This document shows, in pieces, positions 34,020-44,976 of a DNA stretch of 64,000 bases. A program made the position numbers and the translations under genes. This DNA is from Gnetum montanum (lineage: Eukaryota > Streptophyta > Gnetopsida > Gnetales > Gnetaceae). Each line of letters starts with the position of its first letter. Position 1 is the stretch's first letter. Location of the stretch: assembly GCA_015680685.1 (NCBI GenBank), contig MNCI01001848.1, positions 3,200 to 67,199 on the forward strand, read 5' to 3'. A model generated the notes under the pieces. The model made no database searches. It worked only from the letters and a program-made list of their open reading frames with translations, and had not been told where the DNA came from.

Positions 34020-34516
34020 TGAGCGTAAATGTGACACCCTTCAGCAATTGTTTACACTTTGCACAGTCCAGATCGGCTGCTTCGATGGTTCCTCAGGAGC
34101 CCCACAGAACACGAGGCCTCCAGTTGCCAGTTAACTAGCCGATTTATAGTAGTCTTGCGTGCGTTCTGTATCCCATTGTGCGCGGTACAAGTCAGTCACC
34201 TTGATAGTTCCTCCAAAGCCCTATGAGATATCAAGCCTGCTTGTTTGTTAGCTAACTTTTCTACCTCACGATCTTGCATGTGTTCTGTACCCCATCGTGC
34301 ATGGTACAGATCAATCGCTTTGACGGTTCCTCGAGAACCTTGTGAGATCCAAAGCCTTTGCCGTTTAGCTAAACCTATCTTATGGTAGTCTTGCATGCGC
34401 TCTGTACCTCATCACGCACTAGCGTAAATGTGACACCCTCTTGCAGTTGTTTACGCTTTGTGTGGTGCAGATCGGTTGCCTTGACGATTCCTTGAGAATC
34501 TGGCAAGACGTAAAGC
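34020..34516 (+). repeat. R7 leader tandem repeat (~118-bp unit, about 4 copies)
   Basis: Each unit contains GTACAGATC-type text, then TTGACGGTTCCTC, AAAGCC/CAAGCC, TAGCTAAC, TCTTGCATGCGTTCTGTA and CCCATCGTGC. Units begin near 34065, 34186, 34305 and 34430. A GCGTAAATGTGACACCCT block occurs at the start and again at 34423, so the array may be flanked by a larger duplication. It lies between the LTR and gag. Confidence 0.7.
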
Positions 34517-34859
34517 CTTCTTTTTGTTGCCTTTCAGTCTCTTTGTTCCTTTTCACACTTTTTGTGTCCTTTAGCAAAACTATTCAACTCACAAGGGCTT
34601 TTTCAACTACTGTTATCAATACCTTCAACGTGGAAGTTCCCATCACGATTCAAGGCACTACAGGTTCCAAACAACCGTTGAACCTGATGCTGGAAATATG
34701 CCTATCTCTTAGAATCCAAAACTGAGGACTTGAGGGGTTGGCCCAACAACATGAGCATTATAGTTTCCTTTGTGAAAAGGTGCAGGCCAATCTACCCTTA
34801 GACATACATGAACTTGAATAAAAACGTAGCTTCGAGTTTGCTTACTGCAACGGGAAGGA

Positions 34860-37003
34860 ATTTGTGCCTACTCCTAGCATTTCTTTGCCTTTAACACAAG
34901 TGTACCAAAGGCTTCTAGACCAAATAATCTAGTTGGCTAGGCTTAGGGAGCAACAGGACATAGCCTCCAACCAAGATGATGCTTTCTAGGATGGACAAGA
35001 GGAACTTAATTCCCAATCAGATGATGGAGGTCCAATCGACCCTACTCCTGTCCCTCCTACCCAGTCCTTCTGGGCCAAGCCATTATCTGTTACAGCTTCC
35101 TTTGTAATTATGTCTACGCTTCCACAACCCGCGATTACAGTTGCTATGGGTAGCCACACCAATCCTGCGGTGTTTCAATGTCCGCTTTCGCCTATTTCGC
35201 TTGTTCCGTTTACAGCTACTATCCCTTTGCAGGATATTCAGCAGTCTATTCCTGTGGCACATAACACACCAACTATAGCTACCCTACCACACATGCATAC
35301 CCTATCGACATACGTGACTTCTGCCGCTATTCCTACATTCACGTCTGTTCCACCCATTGTGGCGGGCCCTGGCCCGTCCACATGGTGGGCCCCATTCACT
35401 TCTTTACCTACTCTGTAATCATCGTAGATGTCTCACTATGCACACTCTCAGAAACACCAAGCCTCAAAGTTGACACAGCCTAACATGGGGTTATGGTCTA
35501 TGCTGCTGGTGACATAAGGAGTCTATCTAGCAGCCCAACCAACGATTACTACCTTAACAACACCACCTGCTGGGTGGTGGAGAACACAAGTAGCACTGCT
35601 TACAGGGGTCATCCCAATGGTACCACTGGTGAGTCACATCGCCACCTCCACCATACCACATGTGGGCACAGCCTTCGTAGTGCCCCAACCACCTACAACA
35701 TCACCCAGTCTAGACCAAGTGTTTCAGCTTATCTAGACGCTCACTGAGAAAATAAAATGTCTCAAAGCTGCTAGGTCTAACATAGTACAAGTCATGCAAT
35801 TTTACCAAGATGACCCTATCAGCCCTATAATCCCTGCTTTGATGTTACCCCCAGGGATGTCTCTCCCACACTTCACGAAATACGATGGGGAGGGAGATCC
35901 CAATGCACATCTTGTCACCTTCAGGTTTGAGTCTCTGCTACTATAACAATGGCCACACACGATCATTCGCGTCTTTGCCATGTCCCTAGTCGGGAAAGCC
36001 TTGGATTGGTACCGTGCGCTGCCATGCTCATCTGTTTCAACTTTGGAAGAGTTGTTGACCTAGTTCGTGACACACTTCAAGTACAACTTGAAGCCAGAAA
36101 CCATGCTAGACCAATTGATGAGTGTTAAGCAAGACCCCCTAGAGCCAGTCTAAAAGTTCATCTAGCATTGGAGCGTAACCCTTAATGAGATCCATGAGCC
36201 CATCGCCGAGGCCTACCTGCTAGCCATCTTTAAGGGTGCAGTGAACGACTTCATCAAGTCCAAATTGTACTACCTTGCTCCTCGCTCTCTTAGTTAGGTT
36301 TTCGCTTAGACTAAGAGCATACAAGACGTGATTAAGGCAAGTAAAGACCCAGCCTACATCGCTTACAAGAACACCTTCATAAAGAAGGAAAGGGATAAAG
36401 CCCCAACAACCATAGTGGTCACTGTGGTAGCCAAGGCCACACCCAAATTTAGCAACAATGGTAGCAAGAATAGCAAGAAACCAGCCACACCTGTAGCTAA
36501 CCCTATGCCCAAATTGGTCCACGTGCCACGACCTGCTGTACCCATGCCTGAGACATCTGCACAACCCAAGCCCAATTTTGAGTGCAAAGATCGTTCAAAG
36601 TACACCCTACTGCCTCTTAAGCCTTCGGAACTTCTGAAGCAACTATTGGCAGTGGGATACATCTGACACAAATAGATGTTGGAAGAAGTAATCGTAAAAC
36701 ATCAACACTACTGCGAGCTTCTTAGGAACCCCTCTTTGGCCCTACCAAATGAGCCTCCTATTCCTAGGGGCTTTAGGCTAGATAGATTTTATGACTACCA
36801 CCAACAGTGTGGCCACAACACAAATTACTGCCTAGCGTTGCAAGATGACATCCAGAGGTTAATTGACCAGGGGAAACTGGTGCTAGACAAAAGTAATCTA
36901 GTATGCCCCAAGAACCAATCTATGTATGTCTACATAGATCCCCTCAATGCCAACAATGCCAGTTACATAATCAATGCCATCGGGATCAACAGTGATCCTA
37001 GGT
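34860..37003 (+). pseudogene. R7 gag
   Basis: The N-terminal part (34880-35418) is rich in P, T and S with a few stops (QVYQRLLDQII, IDPTPVPPTQSFWAKP, then an open stretch from 35110). The core is at 35850-36380: MSLPHFTKYDGEGDPNAHL, VGKALDWYRALPCSSVSTLE, FKYNLKPETMLDQLMSVKQD. A K/P-rich linker covers 36328-36580. The zinc-binding region (36784-36880) reads RFYDYHQQCGHNTNYCLAL, followed by DDIQRLIDQGKL. This arrangement is typical of Tat Gag. Stops are few, and most are TAG or TAA for CAG/CAA. Confidence 0.82.
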
Positions 37004-38378
37004 AACCTCAGCAGCCATTCATAATCCATATGCCTCAATGCAATGCACCAGTACCATGAGCAGTTAATCAAAGCTCGCAACAGCCTTTCGTCCTGAGAGT
37101 CCCTTCACAGGCATCCACTTTTACGCCGCCTGTCAGTGGTGCCACGCGGTCCCACTTGCTAATGCCTTTAGCTTCATTTGTCATTAGGGGGTCGACGTCC
37201 TCGATGGTCCCCACCTCATGCGAAACAATTAAGCCACCTTCTCATCCACAAAGAGAGAAGTCCACTTCGCAGGTGAGGCTTCTAAGGGAGGTACCGTCTC
37301 AGGTACTCCCAAGCCTACATCTTCACTCCCTGCATTTGTGCCAAGAATAGAGGTTGATGTGACCACGTAGCCTATGTTGTCCCAGCAACAAAGTTTTAAG
37401 CCAAATTTGAAATCGCTTCTCCTTGAGAAATTCATCTTCTGGGACAAATAGAAGAGGAGGAAGGCGTCAAACTAGGAGGTGGCCAAAACCTCTTAGACAC
37501 CTTCGCACAAGTCAAACAAGCTCTAAGATAAAAAAATAATACCCTAAGCTTATACGACCTGATCATGACATTTACTCCACACCACGAAGCTCTGATTTGC
37601 ATGTTGACAACGACTCCAGTCAAAGAAGACATGCTAGCAAAGGAGGAAGCGATCTACTCGGTTATGCTTCCCTCCATGTCTGCAGGCTCAGAATAGCCTC
37701 AACTAACCTTTTGCGATGATGCCATTAGGGAAGACCCTGAGGGGGGTCAGGTGACTATGTCACCCCTGTTCATCACAATTCGAGTTGGTCAACATTGGAT
37801 CTGAAGGGTACACGTTGATAATGGGGCCGCCAAGAATGTCATCCCCTTCCCCATTGTAGACAAGCTGGGCTTGGTCGACCAGATAAAGCCCACAACGATG
37901 GCATGCTTAAGGTCGTTCAATGGGATGTGAGTCGTGGTAAAGGGCATCGTTTCCATAAACTTCGTAGTAGGGGACCAGTTCACCATAGACGCAATGTTCA
38001 TTGTGGGTCGAGGAAATGCCAGGGTTTAACTTGATCTTGGGGAGATCATGGTTAGCATAACTTAGAGCTGTCTTCTTGCCCATACACTAGGAGATCCATC
38101 TATCTTACGCAGGCAAAGAAGTGGTGAACCACGGTGATGAAGTAACAACGCAAGAAATCCACAACGTAGGCATGGAAGAAGGCTTAGAATTCATAACTTC
38201 TAAGAACGAAGCGCCTATTGCAACCTACATCGACTACTCAACAGAGGGGTCAGCTCAGCAAGTTGATCCCCTAAACGAAAACGCATGGGCTAAGTTGCCA
38301 TTCCAGGTGGGAGGCGACGATGCAAATGAAGGTCTTAGCGTAGCATCTCAGCCTTGTGTCTCATTCAACCCACATCAG
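37004..38378 (+). pseudogene. R7 protease region (upstream exon of pol)
   Basis: A P/S-rich linker (37040-37350) is followed by the helical pre-protease segment TFAQVKQALR and YDLIMTFTPHHEALICML, then LTFCDDAIREDPEGG. The protease core is at 37751-38100: active site RVHVDNGAAKNVIPFP (37798-37845), then GIVSINFVVGDQF. The frame shifts at about 38030, after which LRAVFLPIH and YAGKEVVNHGDEV run open to 38405. The frame meets a good 5' splice site, CAG|GTTAGG, at 38378/38379. Spliced in phase 0 to 56740 it joins the RT-encoding frame exactly. Confidence 0.75.
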
Positions 38379-38454
38379 GTTAGGAAGCAGCTTCACTTGA
38401 CGTAGTAACCTCACTGCTTCTTGCCCATGCACTGCCTATATGCTTCAACGCTAT

Positions 38455-38690
38455 GACCCGAAATGGCCTAAAACTAGCAATGCTACGTTACAGTCCGAAA
38501 TGGCCTAAAACTAGCAATGCTACACTATGGCCTGAAATGGCCTAAAACTAGCACTACACTATGGCCCAAAACGGCCTAAAACTAGCACACAAGTTACTGG
38601 TTAGCTTTTGTTTAAGTCATTGATCCATCATTCCTTTGACATATTAAGCAATGGCCCGAAATAGCCTAAAGCTAGTGCATGAAAGCATGA
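38455..38690 (+). repeat. Array of CCTAAAACTAGCA motif, 5' side of R7 intron
   Basis: Four to five imperfect units of about 41 bp: CCCGAAATGGCCTAAAACTAGCA followed by ATGCTACGTTACAGT-type spacer. The motif returns at 56140-56610 and 59985-60240. Confidence 0.75.
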
Positions 38691-39078
38691 ACATTTTATA
38701 CAAAACACATGTATGTAGTACACAAGTTTGTGCAAAAATCTTCTTACTTTATTTAAAATTGTTGTCTTTCAATGTTTGCAAAATTTGTTGCACAAAATCT
38801 CAAAATCCAAAACTTCAAAAAAAAATTCCATGCTGTCATGGGTTGTTTCTGTTTGCATCATCTCTGTCATTCGTGCCTGCATCATCTCCCTCCGCATTGT
38901 CTTCCACTACTTGGTTCTTCGTTGGCTCTTCATTCCCTCCCTCTACAAGTGCTGCATCATCACCTAGGGTCTGCATTGCAAAGGTGAAGTGGCCAGTTAA
39001 GACAACATACGCAAATTACAATTTAGCATGAACTTTAATGTAGTAGAGCATGACTAACATGAGTAGGTCCCACATCTA
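38691..39078. other. R7 intronic stretch without recognised features
   Basis: AT-rich sequence between the repeat array and the antisense exons. Overlapping plus-strand ORFs (38651-39031) show no family motif and are probably chance. Confidence 0.5.
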
Positions 39079-39842
39079 TCTCAAAGGGTATCTGGTCTAG
39101 ACCGAGCCCGAGGCGATGCTAGACCTCCTCTGGTGTAATATCTACCCAACACCTTCTGTTTGGTACAAGGTCGGCTATAGCAGCTCTCACCCTTTCAGCC
39201 AGTGTCCACCTTAGCGGCCCCAGAGTATAGGAGATGGCCGTAGCCTCTCCTGTGGGAAGGGTCACCTTCGAGTTAGGAGCTTTCATCACCTTAACCTGCT
39301 CTTTGAATTTGCTATAAGCCTCGTAGGCGTCAATGGCATTTATGAACGCTTCATACATAAGTGCCTCCACAATTGCATCTTCGTATAACTTGCGATGGAT
39401 GACATTCTCCTATTTATACATATGCTTATGGTTTCTTTGGGTCTGCCCCCATTCGAAAATATTAGAGCTGAGATCTTTTAGATCCTGACACTTCTAGTTT
39501 AGTAGGTCCATCTACATGCGCTGCTCTATCACTTCACTGGTAGTCTCGACATGTTGGTGTGCTAGTCCTCATTATTGGTTGCCTAGGCCATGAGGAACTC
39601 ATTCCTCGACCTGAGATCCACTACCTCGGTACTCAGGTTAGCCTCCCTCTACTTTGCCTTCTCAGCTCTTTTCCATAGTTTTTCGTTGGTATGCCTGCAC
39701 TTCCACAAGAAGCATGCCGAGAGTAAAGCACATTCGTAGAGCTCGTCGTACGCACGACGAGACAGCTTAGTTGCCTCTGGTAGGAACATGGACACGGCAC
39801 TGACCTTCAAAGGTTGTTTTGGATCCCACTTGAGTTGAGAAG

Positions 39843-39946
39843 CTATCATGATATGAAGAATACACTAGTCACATTAGCGTAGCATAAGTAGCAAACGTAA
39901 GAGACTTTAGCATAGCATCGTAAGAGTGAATAACACAACTACTTAC
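39843..39946 (-). other. Intron of R7 antisense gene (104 bp)
   Basis: Minus-strand GTAAGTAGTT ... ATCATGATAG. It contains GTAGC/CATAGC repeats that are absent from the flanking exons. Reading frame is kept (LEV|ASQLKW). Confidence 0.5.
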
Positions 39947-40081
39947 CCACTTCAAGGTCCACTTGCTGAAGGTGCCTAATCATGTCATCCACAACCCCTT
40001 GCATAAACGTGAATTTGTTGAGGATTTTAGCCCAAGGCCCATCATGAACCAAAGTGGGTCCTGTGGCATCAATAGTAGCAT

Positions 40082-40153
40082 CTGCCGCATAAACAAACAC
40101 ATTAGCAATGACCAAAATGGACTATGATAAGACAAACATATTGCCAAACTCAC
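40082..40153 (-). other. Intron of R7 antisense gene (72 bp)
   Basis: Minus-strand GTGAGTTTGG ... TTTATGCGGCAG, AT-rich and of plant type. The exon phases match (1 and 1), creating a Gly/Val to Asp-Ala join without a frame change. Confidence 0.55.
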
Positions 40154-40797
40154 CAACGTCTGATGGCGATCTCTCTTCCGGCTGACGCAAAATGATGGTG
40201 GAGGTCTGGCCGAAAGTGCCTCCCAGGTCCATATGGACCTTCTCTTCATACGTTGGTGTTTTTCCTTTGAGGAGACCAGCATCTTGTTTATTCAAGGGGG
40301 ACTCCTCAGTAGGAGGGTTCTCCCTAATAACGAGGGTCCTTGCCTTAGCCGTAGGAGCTTCCTTCCTTTTGACTGAAGCCCCTCTTGCCAAAACTGGGGC
40401 CTTTACATCCTTATTCGTCAACATCGGAGCCCTCTTGTCAAAATTGGGGCCTTCGTGTCCTTATTCATCTTCCTCATCTTAGGGGCCAACACCTCTTCGT
40501 CGCCTGCTTCCTCTTCTTCTCTCTCTTTTGACAAGCAGACACGTTTACATTAGCTTATAACAAGTTAGCCTAAGGTAGATGCTACGCTATGCTATGTCAT
40601 CTAGTGTAGCAGACCACGACAAAGTAAGCATGGAATGAAAACACTTACCAATAGGAGGTCGCGTCCCTTATAGTTTAAGCCATAGGCTTTGCCCCTCCTC
40701 CTCCTCCACGTGAAGGGTTGGGGGAGGCCTCTTCCACCGCAATTTGCTAGCAACTGTTTCAACTGCGAGGTACTAACCCCGTGATACACTATCGTCC

Positions 40798-43700
40798 TGT
40801 TGGCGACCGTTTGGGACGCAACCGCCAACGAGTGTCCTCGAACAGGATTTAGGTGCCTGCTGGTCTCTGGCAACACCAAGGCCCAGATACCTCCAAATAA
40901 ACTCAGTAGTTAATGTGAGTATGTGTGTGTGCTGTTGCGGTGTGTGGTTGTGTAAAATGTAACAATTGCGTTGTGTGTGAACTACAAATGACTTACTTTA
41001 AAGAGATTCAGCCAACTTTGCCAAGTACTGTGAGTTCTTGAAAATTTCCTATTTTGTTCAACTGCCTAGTCTACGCGGTCCTTATAATACCTACTTGTAA
41101 CAAATAAAATTTTGCAAAAACATTTGAGCACAACTCCGCAATCTACTCCTAATTTTCCCCAGAGAAAGAGATAGTTCCACAAGAAAACTAGAAATAGAGC
41201 AAGATTCGATGGAAATAAGCAGAAAAGAAAAGAAAGCAGATTTGTGTAGACCTCAAATATTTAAACAAGGTAAAATGACACGAGTAAACACTTCGCAATA
41301 AAGCTATCCCAAATTCAATATCTACGAATTGTTCAAACTTCCAAGGCTCAAACAAGCAATATCTTCAAGACAATCCTATTATGCTACCAAAAATTGCTGC
41401 GTAAACTACCACGTACGAGACTCCATTTTGACTAGATAATAGATGTCAACGATTGCATTCAAACAGAACCTTTAAAAGACTTGACAATTTCTGATTGAAA
41501 TACCACGAGAATTCACTTTAAAGATAAAAAGAAGCTATTCTGGTCCCATCAAAATACCAAAGATTTTCTGAACCCTCTCGACTACTGAATTGTTCAACGG
41601 CGTGACTACAAACAGAGGCTCTCTTACAACAATCCCAATAGCAGTTCCCACACGTTGCACAATAATGAAATTTACTACTAAAATGCTCTTAAGGCTTTTA
41701 AACACAAGCGCTTCTATGGCAAAATTTTAATAGAAATTTCTATCGGGCAACAAGAACAATAAGAGCAATCTAAAAATCCCAAAATTACTTGCCAAGGATG
41801 ATACTATCTAAACCACTAGCTAAACAATTTAAACAAAACAAAAAATGAAATGCATAACTCACAGGACCATGACAAAGAGGCTGAAATCTTTATTCTAGCA
41901 AGCCATCTTGCAAACAATCTTCTTTACAAATCTTCTTTGATCCCAAGTGTGAGAAGTGATGATGATATCCCCCAATGTCCCAATGTTCCTGCCTTTTGAT
42001 TCCTTGACCCCTGAAGCCTTTTTATAGGGTTTCGAAGTAGGTAGGGAAGTTACATATTCAAAAATATCTCACCTAACTTCTCTCCCAAGTAACTTGGCCA
42101 ACCAATTAGGAGATTACCTGCCCAACAAGTTAGGAGGTTACTTGCCCAACAAGTTAGGTAAGTTACAACAATATTGGGTGGTTTCAACCACCAAAGAGAT
42201 AAAAAGGCTACAATTGAAAAGTGGTCTTGGTGGTTACAATATCATAGAAAATTAAAATACAACCACTAAGATACATAGAAATACAAGCTATAGTTGCAAC
42301 TTATTCCATACATATATATTCCTTTTATTTTGCTTCTTCAAAATGAGATGTCAAGTCTTCTAAGTGATGTATAGAGAAGTTACAATTTCAAAATATCTCA
42401 CCTAACTTCTCTCCCAAGTAACTTGTCCAACCAATAGGAGATTACTTGCTAAAATATCCTAGCTAACTTTTCTTCCAAGTAAGGTGGTTACAACTTACTC
42501 ATTTAATTAGGAAGGATTTATTTAGGAAGTTATACATGTAATTAGGAGAGATTTATGCTTTGGAAATTATATCTATACTTTTAAATAAACATGTTTAAAA
42601 TATCATAAACATGTTAATATTACAAATTTTTGTAAGTGCTTAATATAACTTATATAATATATCGACCAACAATGTTTTTGAAGTCTTGAGATAAATTAGA
42701 AAAAGGTAAGTTTATAATTGGGGCTTTACATGTGCATATGGTATTGTGGATTATTTTAAATTTTAAATTTTATTTAATAAACTGCAAACTCCAGTTTACC
42801 AGCATCGGCCCAAAATATCTCCGGACACTTGTCTTTGATGTGCCCATGTATCTTTTTCACCGGGTTCATCGAACTGGTATGCAATGCCGAATGCATCGGC
42901 GTTGGTCATGGTTGCTGTTTTGGAAGGTAAGTTGCAGGAGGATGACATACCGCCCAAAATTCAAAATGAATCTGCTTGTCGTCTGCCCTTTGCTCTCTGC
43001 CTTTTGTCCTCTATTTTTTAATTTTCTGCAGTGCAATTGTAGACGCGCGGGACAGAACACCGAAAAATGCAGATTCTGATTTGGGGTTTTTCATGCATGC
43101 TGCGTCTGTGTATTGTGTTGGCAATGCCGTTATTACCTTCATCTGCCTTTGTGTGCCTGCTGCTTACGTGTTATGTTGACGTCGTTGCTGAATTAACCCT
43201 GCTGGAAGTCGTAATGGCGGAAAACAGACCCACGAATTTTCCAAGAACACCCAAACTTCCACCAAATGATGAATTTGCGCCGGTAGCGGAAGAACCCTTG
43301 TCAATCCTGCCACTGTGTGGAGCAGGAAAATCGAGTTCAATTCCATTGCTGAACTCACCAAATTGTTAGCGGAATCCGCAAACAACTCTGCGTTTAGGAC
43401 AAAATCCTAGGAGGTAAAATGGGCATTTTCTATGGCCATCCAGAGCACATTCAGACAACGATGATTGCAGGTATTATTTAGCTATTGTGTAGGCCTTCCA
43501 CAGATCCATGCCCAGGAATTTCATGGTTCAGTTTGCTATACTGCGTGAGTGAGGGTTTGGCATTGGCAAAATCGCGAGCCTCCAAAAACGTAAAACTAAA
43601 ATATTTGCATCTTTAGAACATTTTCTGGAATGGTAACAGATGTTTGACAATGTCTCTGAAATATCCCAACGCCATTTTTCCTTTTTTGCCTCAAAATTAC

Positions 43701-43891
43701 TCCATATCAATCCTATCGTCCCATTCATCCTTTAATTTACTCCACAAAGTCTTAACAACCGGGCAATTGAACCTTAACATGCCAACAACCTTTGAATATA
43801 TAACTTTGATAATTCTTGTAAGTTATTGAAAATTTACCAAAATCAAACCCATGAGTCTTACTGTTCCATAAAATGGCCAAATGTGCCAACA
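40798..43891 (-). repeat. R8 3' LTR
   Basis: 3,094 bp. On the minus strand it starts TGTTGGCACATTTGGCC (43891) and ends CGGTCGCCAACA (40798). The TATA box on the minus strand (CCTATAAAAAGG) is at 42017-42028, so U3 is about 1.87 kb. An internal direct duplication of a ~130-bp AAGTTACA...CTAACTTCTCTCCCAAGTAACTTG block occurs at 42045-42180 and 42375-42505. A GC-richer block at 42790-43500 might be captured sequence. Confidence 0.92.
42017..42028 (-). promoter_or_regulatory. TATA box in R8 3' LTR
   Basis: CCTATAAAAAGG on the minus strand. The identical box in the 5' LTR is at 51507-51518. Sequence immediately downstream differs strongly between the two LTRs. Confidence 0.6.
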
Positions 43892-43906
43892 TTTCTGCCC
43901 CCTTAA
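43892..43906 (-). other. R8 polypurine tract
   Basis: On the minus strand TTAAGGGGGCAGAAA directly abuts TGTTGGC, the LTR start. It is the cleanest PPT in the window. Confidence 0.85.
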
Positions 43907-44098
43907 AAACTTAAATTAACTTATGCAGCCTCATTCCCAAAACATTTTGAAATTTTCATTGAATTTTTACATTCAAGAAGAAATCTTTTTTTGAGGAAAA
44001 TTCCCATTTAACATAAGGTGAGATGGGACAAAAACCTCATTCCTAGGAGAAAATCAAACTGTACATAACAACTATACATTATCAAGTCCTTCAATGGA

Positions 44099-44611
44099 CT
44101 ATTCTTGGGATGGAAACTGAATTGTGAGGGTTACCCTAGTGGGAATCCTCATCTCCTTCACCTTTTCATAGGATATTTCTGATGTGATATAGGCGGTCTT
44201 GTTATCTTCTTGTTTGGTGGAGCTCTCACCTTGATCTAGTGGAGCTTTCTCTTCAACCTTTTCTTCATTTTCTTTTTGGGAAGAGCTCTTTTGTCCTTCT
44301 TCATTGAATCCTTCATTTTCCTCTTGAGAGGCCAAAGCTTCTCCCCATCCCCATGATGACTCTCCATAAGTTGGTGGCTCTTCTTCTTTTTCTTCTTCTT
44401 TGGAGCAATCTTGATATTGCCCCCAAACATTGGACTCAATATCCAAACCCCAAGTGAGAAAAGAAAATTCATCAGATAGCCAAGCCATAAAAGGGCATTC
44501 CTTTGGAGCTCCACAAGATTTAGCCTTTAGATAAGCCTTCAATACATGCTCAGGGCAACATCCCATCACATATGGAATAAAAGGCTTTCTCATTGCTCTC
44601 TTAAACTCCAT
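44099..44611 (-). CDS. R8 extra ORF downstream of pol (170 aa, intact)
   Basis: An uninterrupted ORF from ATG 44611 (MEFKRAMRKPFIPYVMGCCP) to a stop at 44099, between pol and the PPT. The N-terminal half has a Cys-containing segment (GCCPEHVLKAYLKAKSCG, then ECPFMAWL) and aromatic residues. The C-terminal half is acidic and low-complexity (KEEEKEEEPP, KEEE/QKEN repeats), ending VTLTIQFPSQE. I do not recognise the family. No membrane segment or signal peptide is evident. It lies 365 bp after the pol stop, so a separate transcript or splicing would be needed. Because R8 is young, its openness is only moderate evidence for function. Confidence 0.55.
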   Translation of the reverse strand: MEFKRAMRKPFIPYVMGCCPEHVLKAYLKAKSCGAPKECPFMAWLSDEFSFLTWGLDIESNVWGQYQDCSKEEEKEEEPPTYGESSWGWGEALASQEENEGFNEEGQKSSSQKENEEKVEEKAPLDQGESSTKQEDNKTAYITSEISYEKVKEMRIPTRVTLTIQFPSQE

Positions 44612-44976
44612 TAGCTCTCTCTAACCTTCACTACCAAACTTGAAATGAAAGATGATGAAATCTTAAGCAATCTAACCCTCCTTTTATAGGTGCTAAAAAT
44701 TTGAACTCCCATCCAAGTGTCTTCAACCAAGCTTCCTTCTTTTTAGGCATTTAAAACATTTGTCACAATCCTCTCCAAGTGGTGGATGAGTCACCTTCCC
44801 CACTTGTCAAACTTGTAGAATTCCACTTGTTTTACTTGTAGGCTTCCACTTGCCTCATTTGAAGGAAAGATAATGTTTCAAATATAAATAAAGCATAATT
44901 AAATATAATAGACACTATATCCCTAGTAATATTTACATAATACTATATACATATATTATTTTTTGTGATGACATCT
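44612..44976 (-). other. R8 spacer between pol and the extra ORF
   Basis: AT-rich non-coding sequence. A TATA-like CCTATAAAAGGAGG lies on the minus strand at 44675-44688, about 65 bp upstream of the ATG at 44611. It could be a private promoter for the extra ORF. Confidence 0.45.

Larger units (their letters stand above)
39080..40797 (-). pseudogene. R7 antisense gene, 3' part (spliced, unknown function)
   Basis: Minus-strand exons inside the PR/RT intron. One exon (40424-40154: MLTNKDVKAPVLARGASVKR ... EERSPSDV) joins through a 72-bp intron (40153-40082, GTGAGT...GCGGCAG) to DATIDATGPTLVHDGPWAK ... LQQVDLEV. A 104-bp intron (39946-39843, GTAAGT...GATAG) then leads to ASQLKWDPKQPLKV ... AYDELYECALLSACFLWK. 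The reading frame is preserved across both introns with no stop. Downstream (39648-39120) it becomes coiled-coil-like with stops, then AIVEALMYEAFINAIDAYE and RWTLAERVRAAIADLV. A further donor (TTG|GTAAGT) is at 40648. The gene is cut at 40797 by R8. It has the same broad plan as the Athila accessory ORF, but homology is unproven. Confidence 0.5.

Noticed and set aside
38455-38690. Regular short repeats that could suggest a CRISPR array
   Set aside because: The units are imperfect, have no unique spacers of constant length, and occur in a plant retrotransposon at three places. They are ordinary tandem repeats.
42732-43385. Overlapping ORFs on both strands in the R8 3' LTR, repeated at 52221-52938
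   Set aside because: They recur only because the two LTRs are copies of each other. Frames are not preserved between the copies and no family motif is present.
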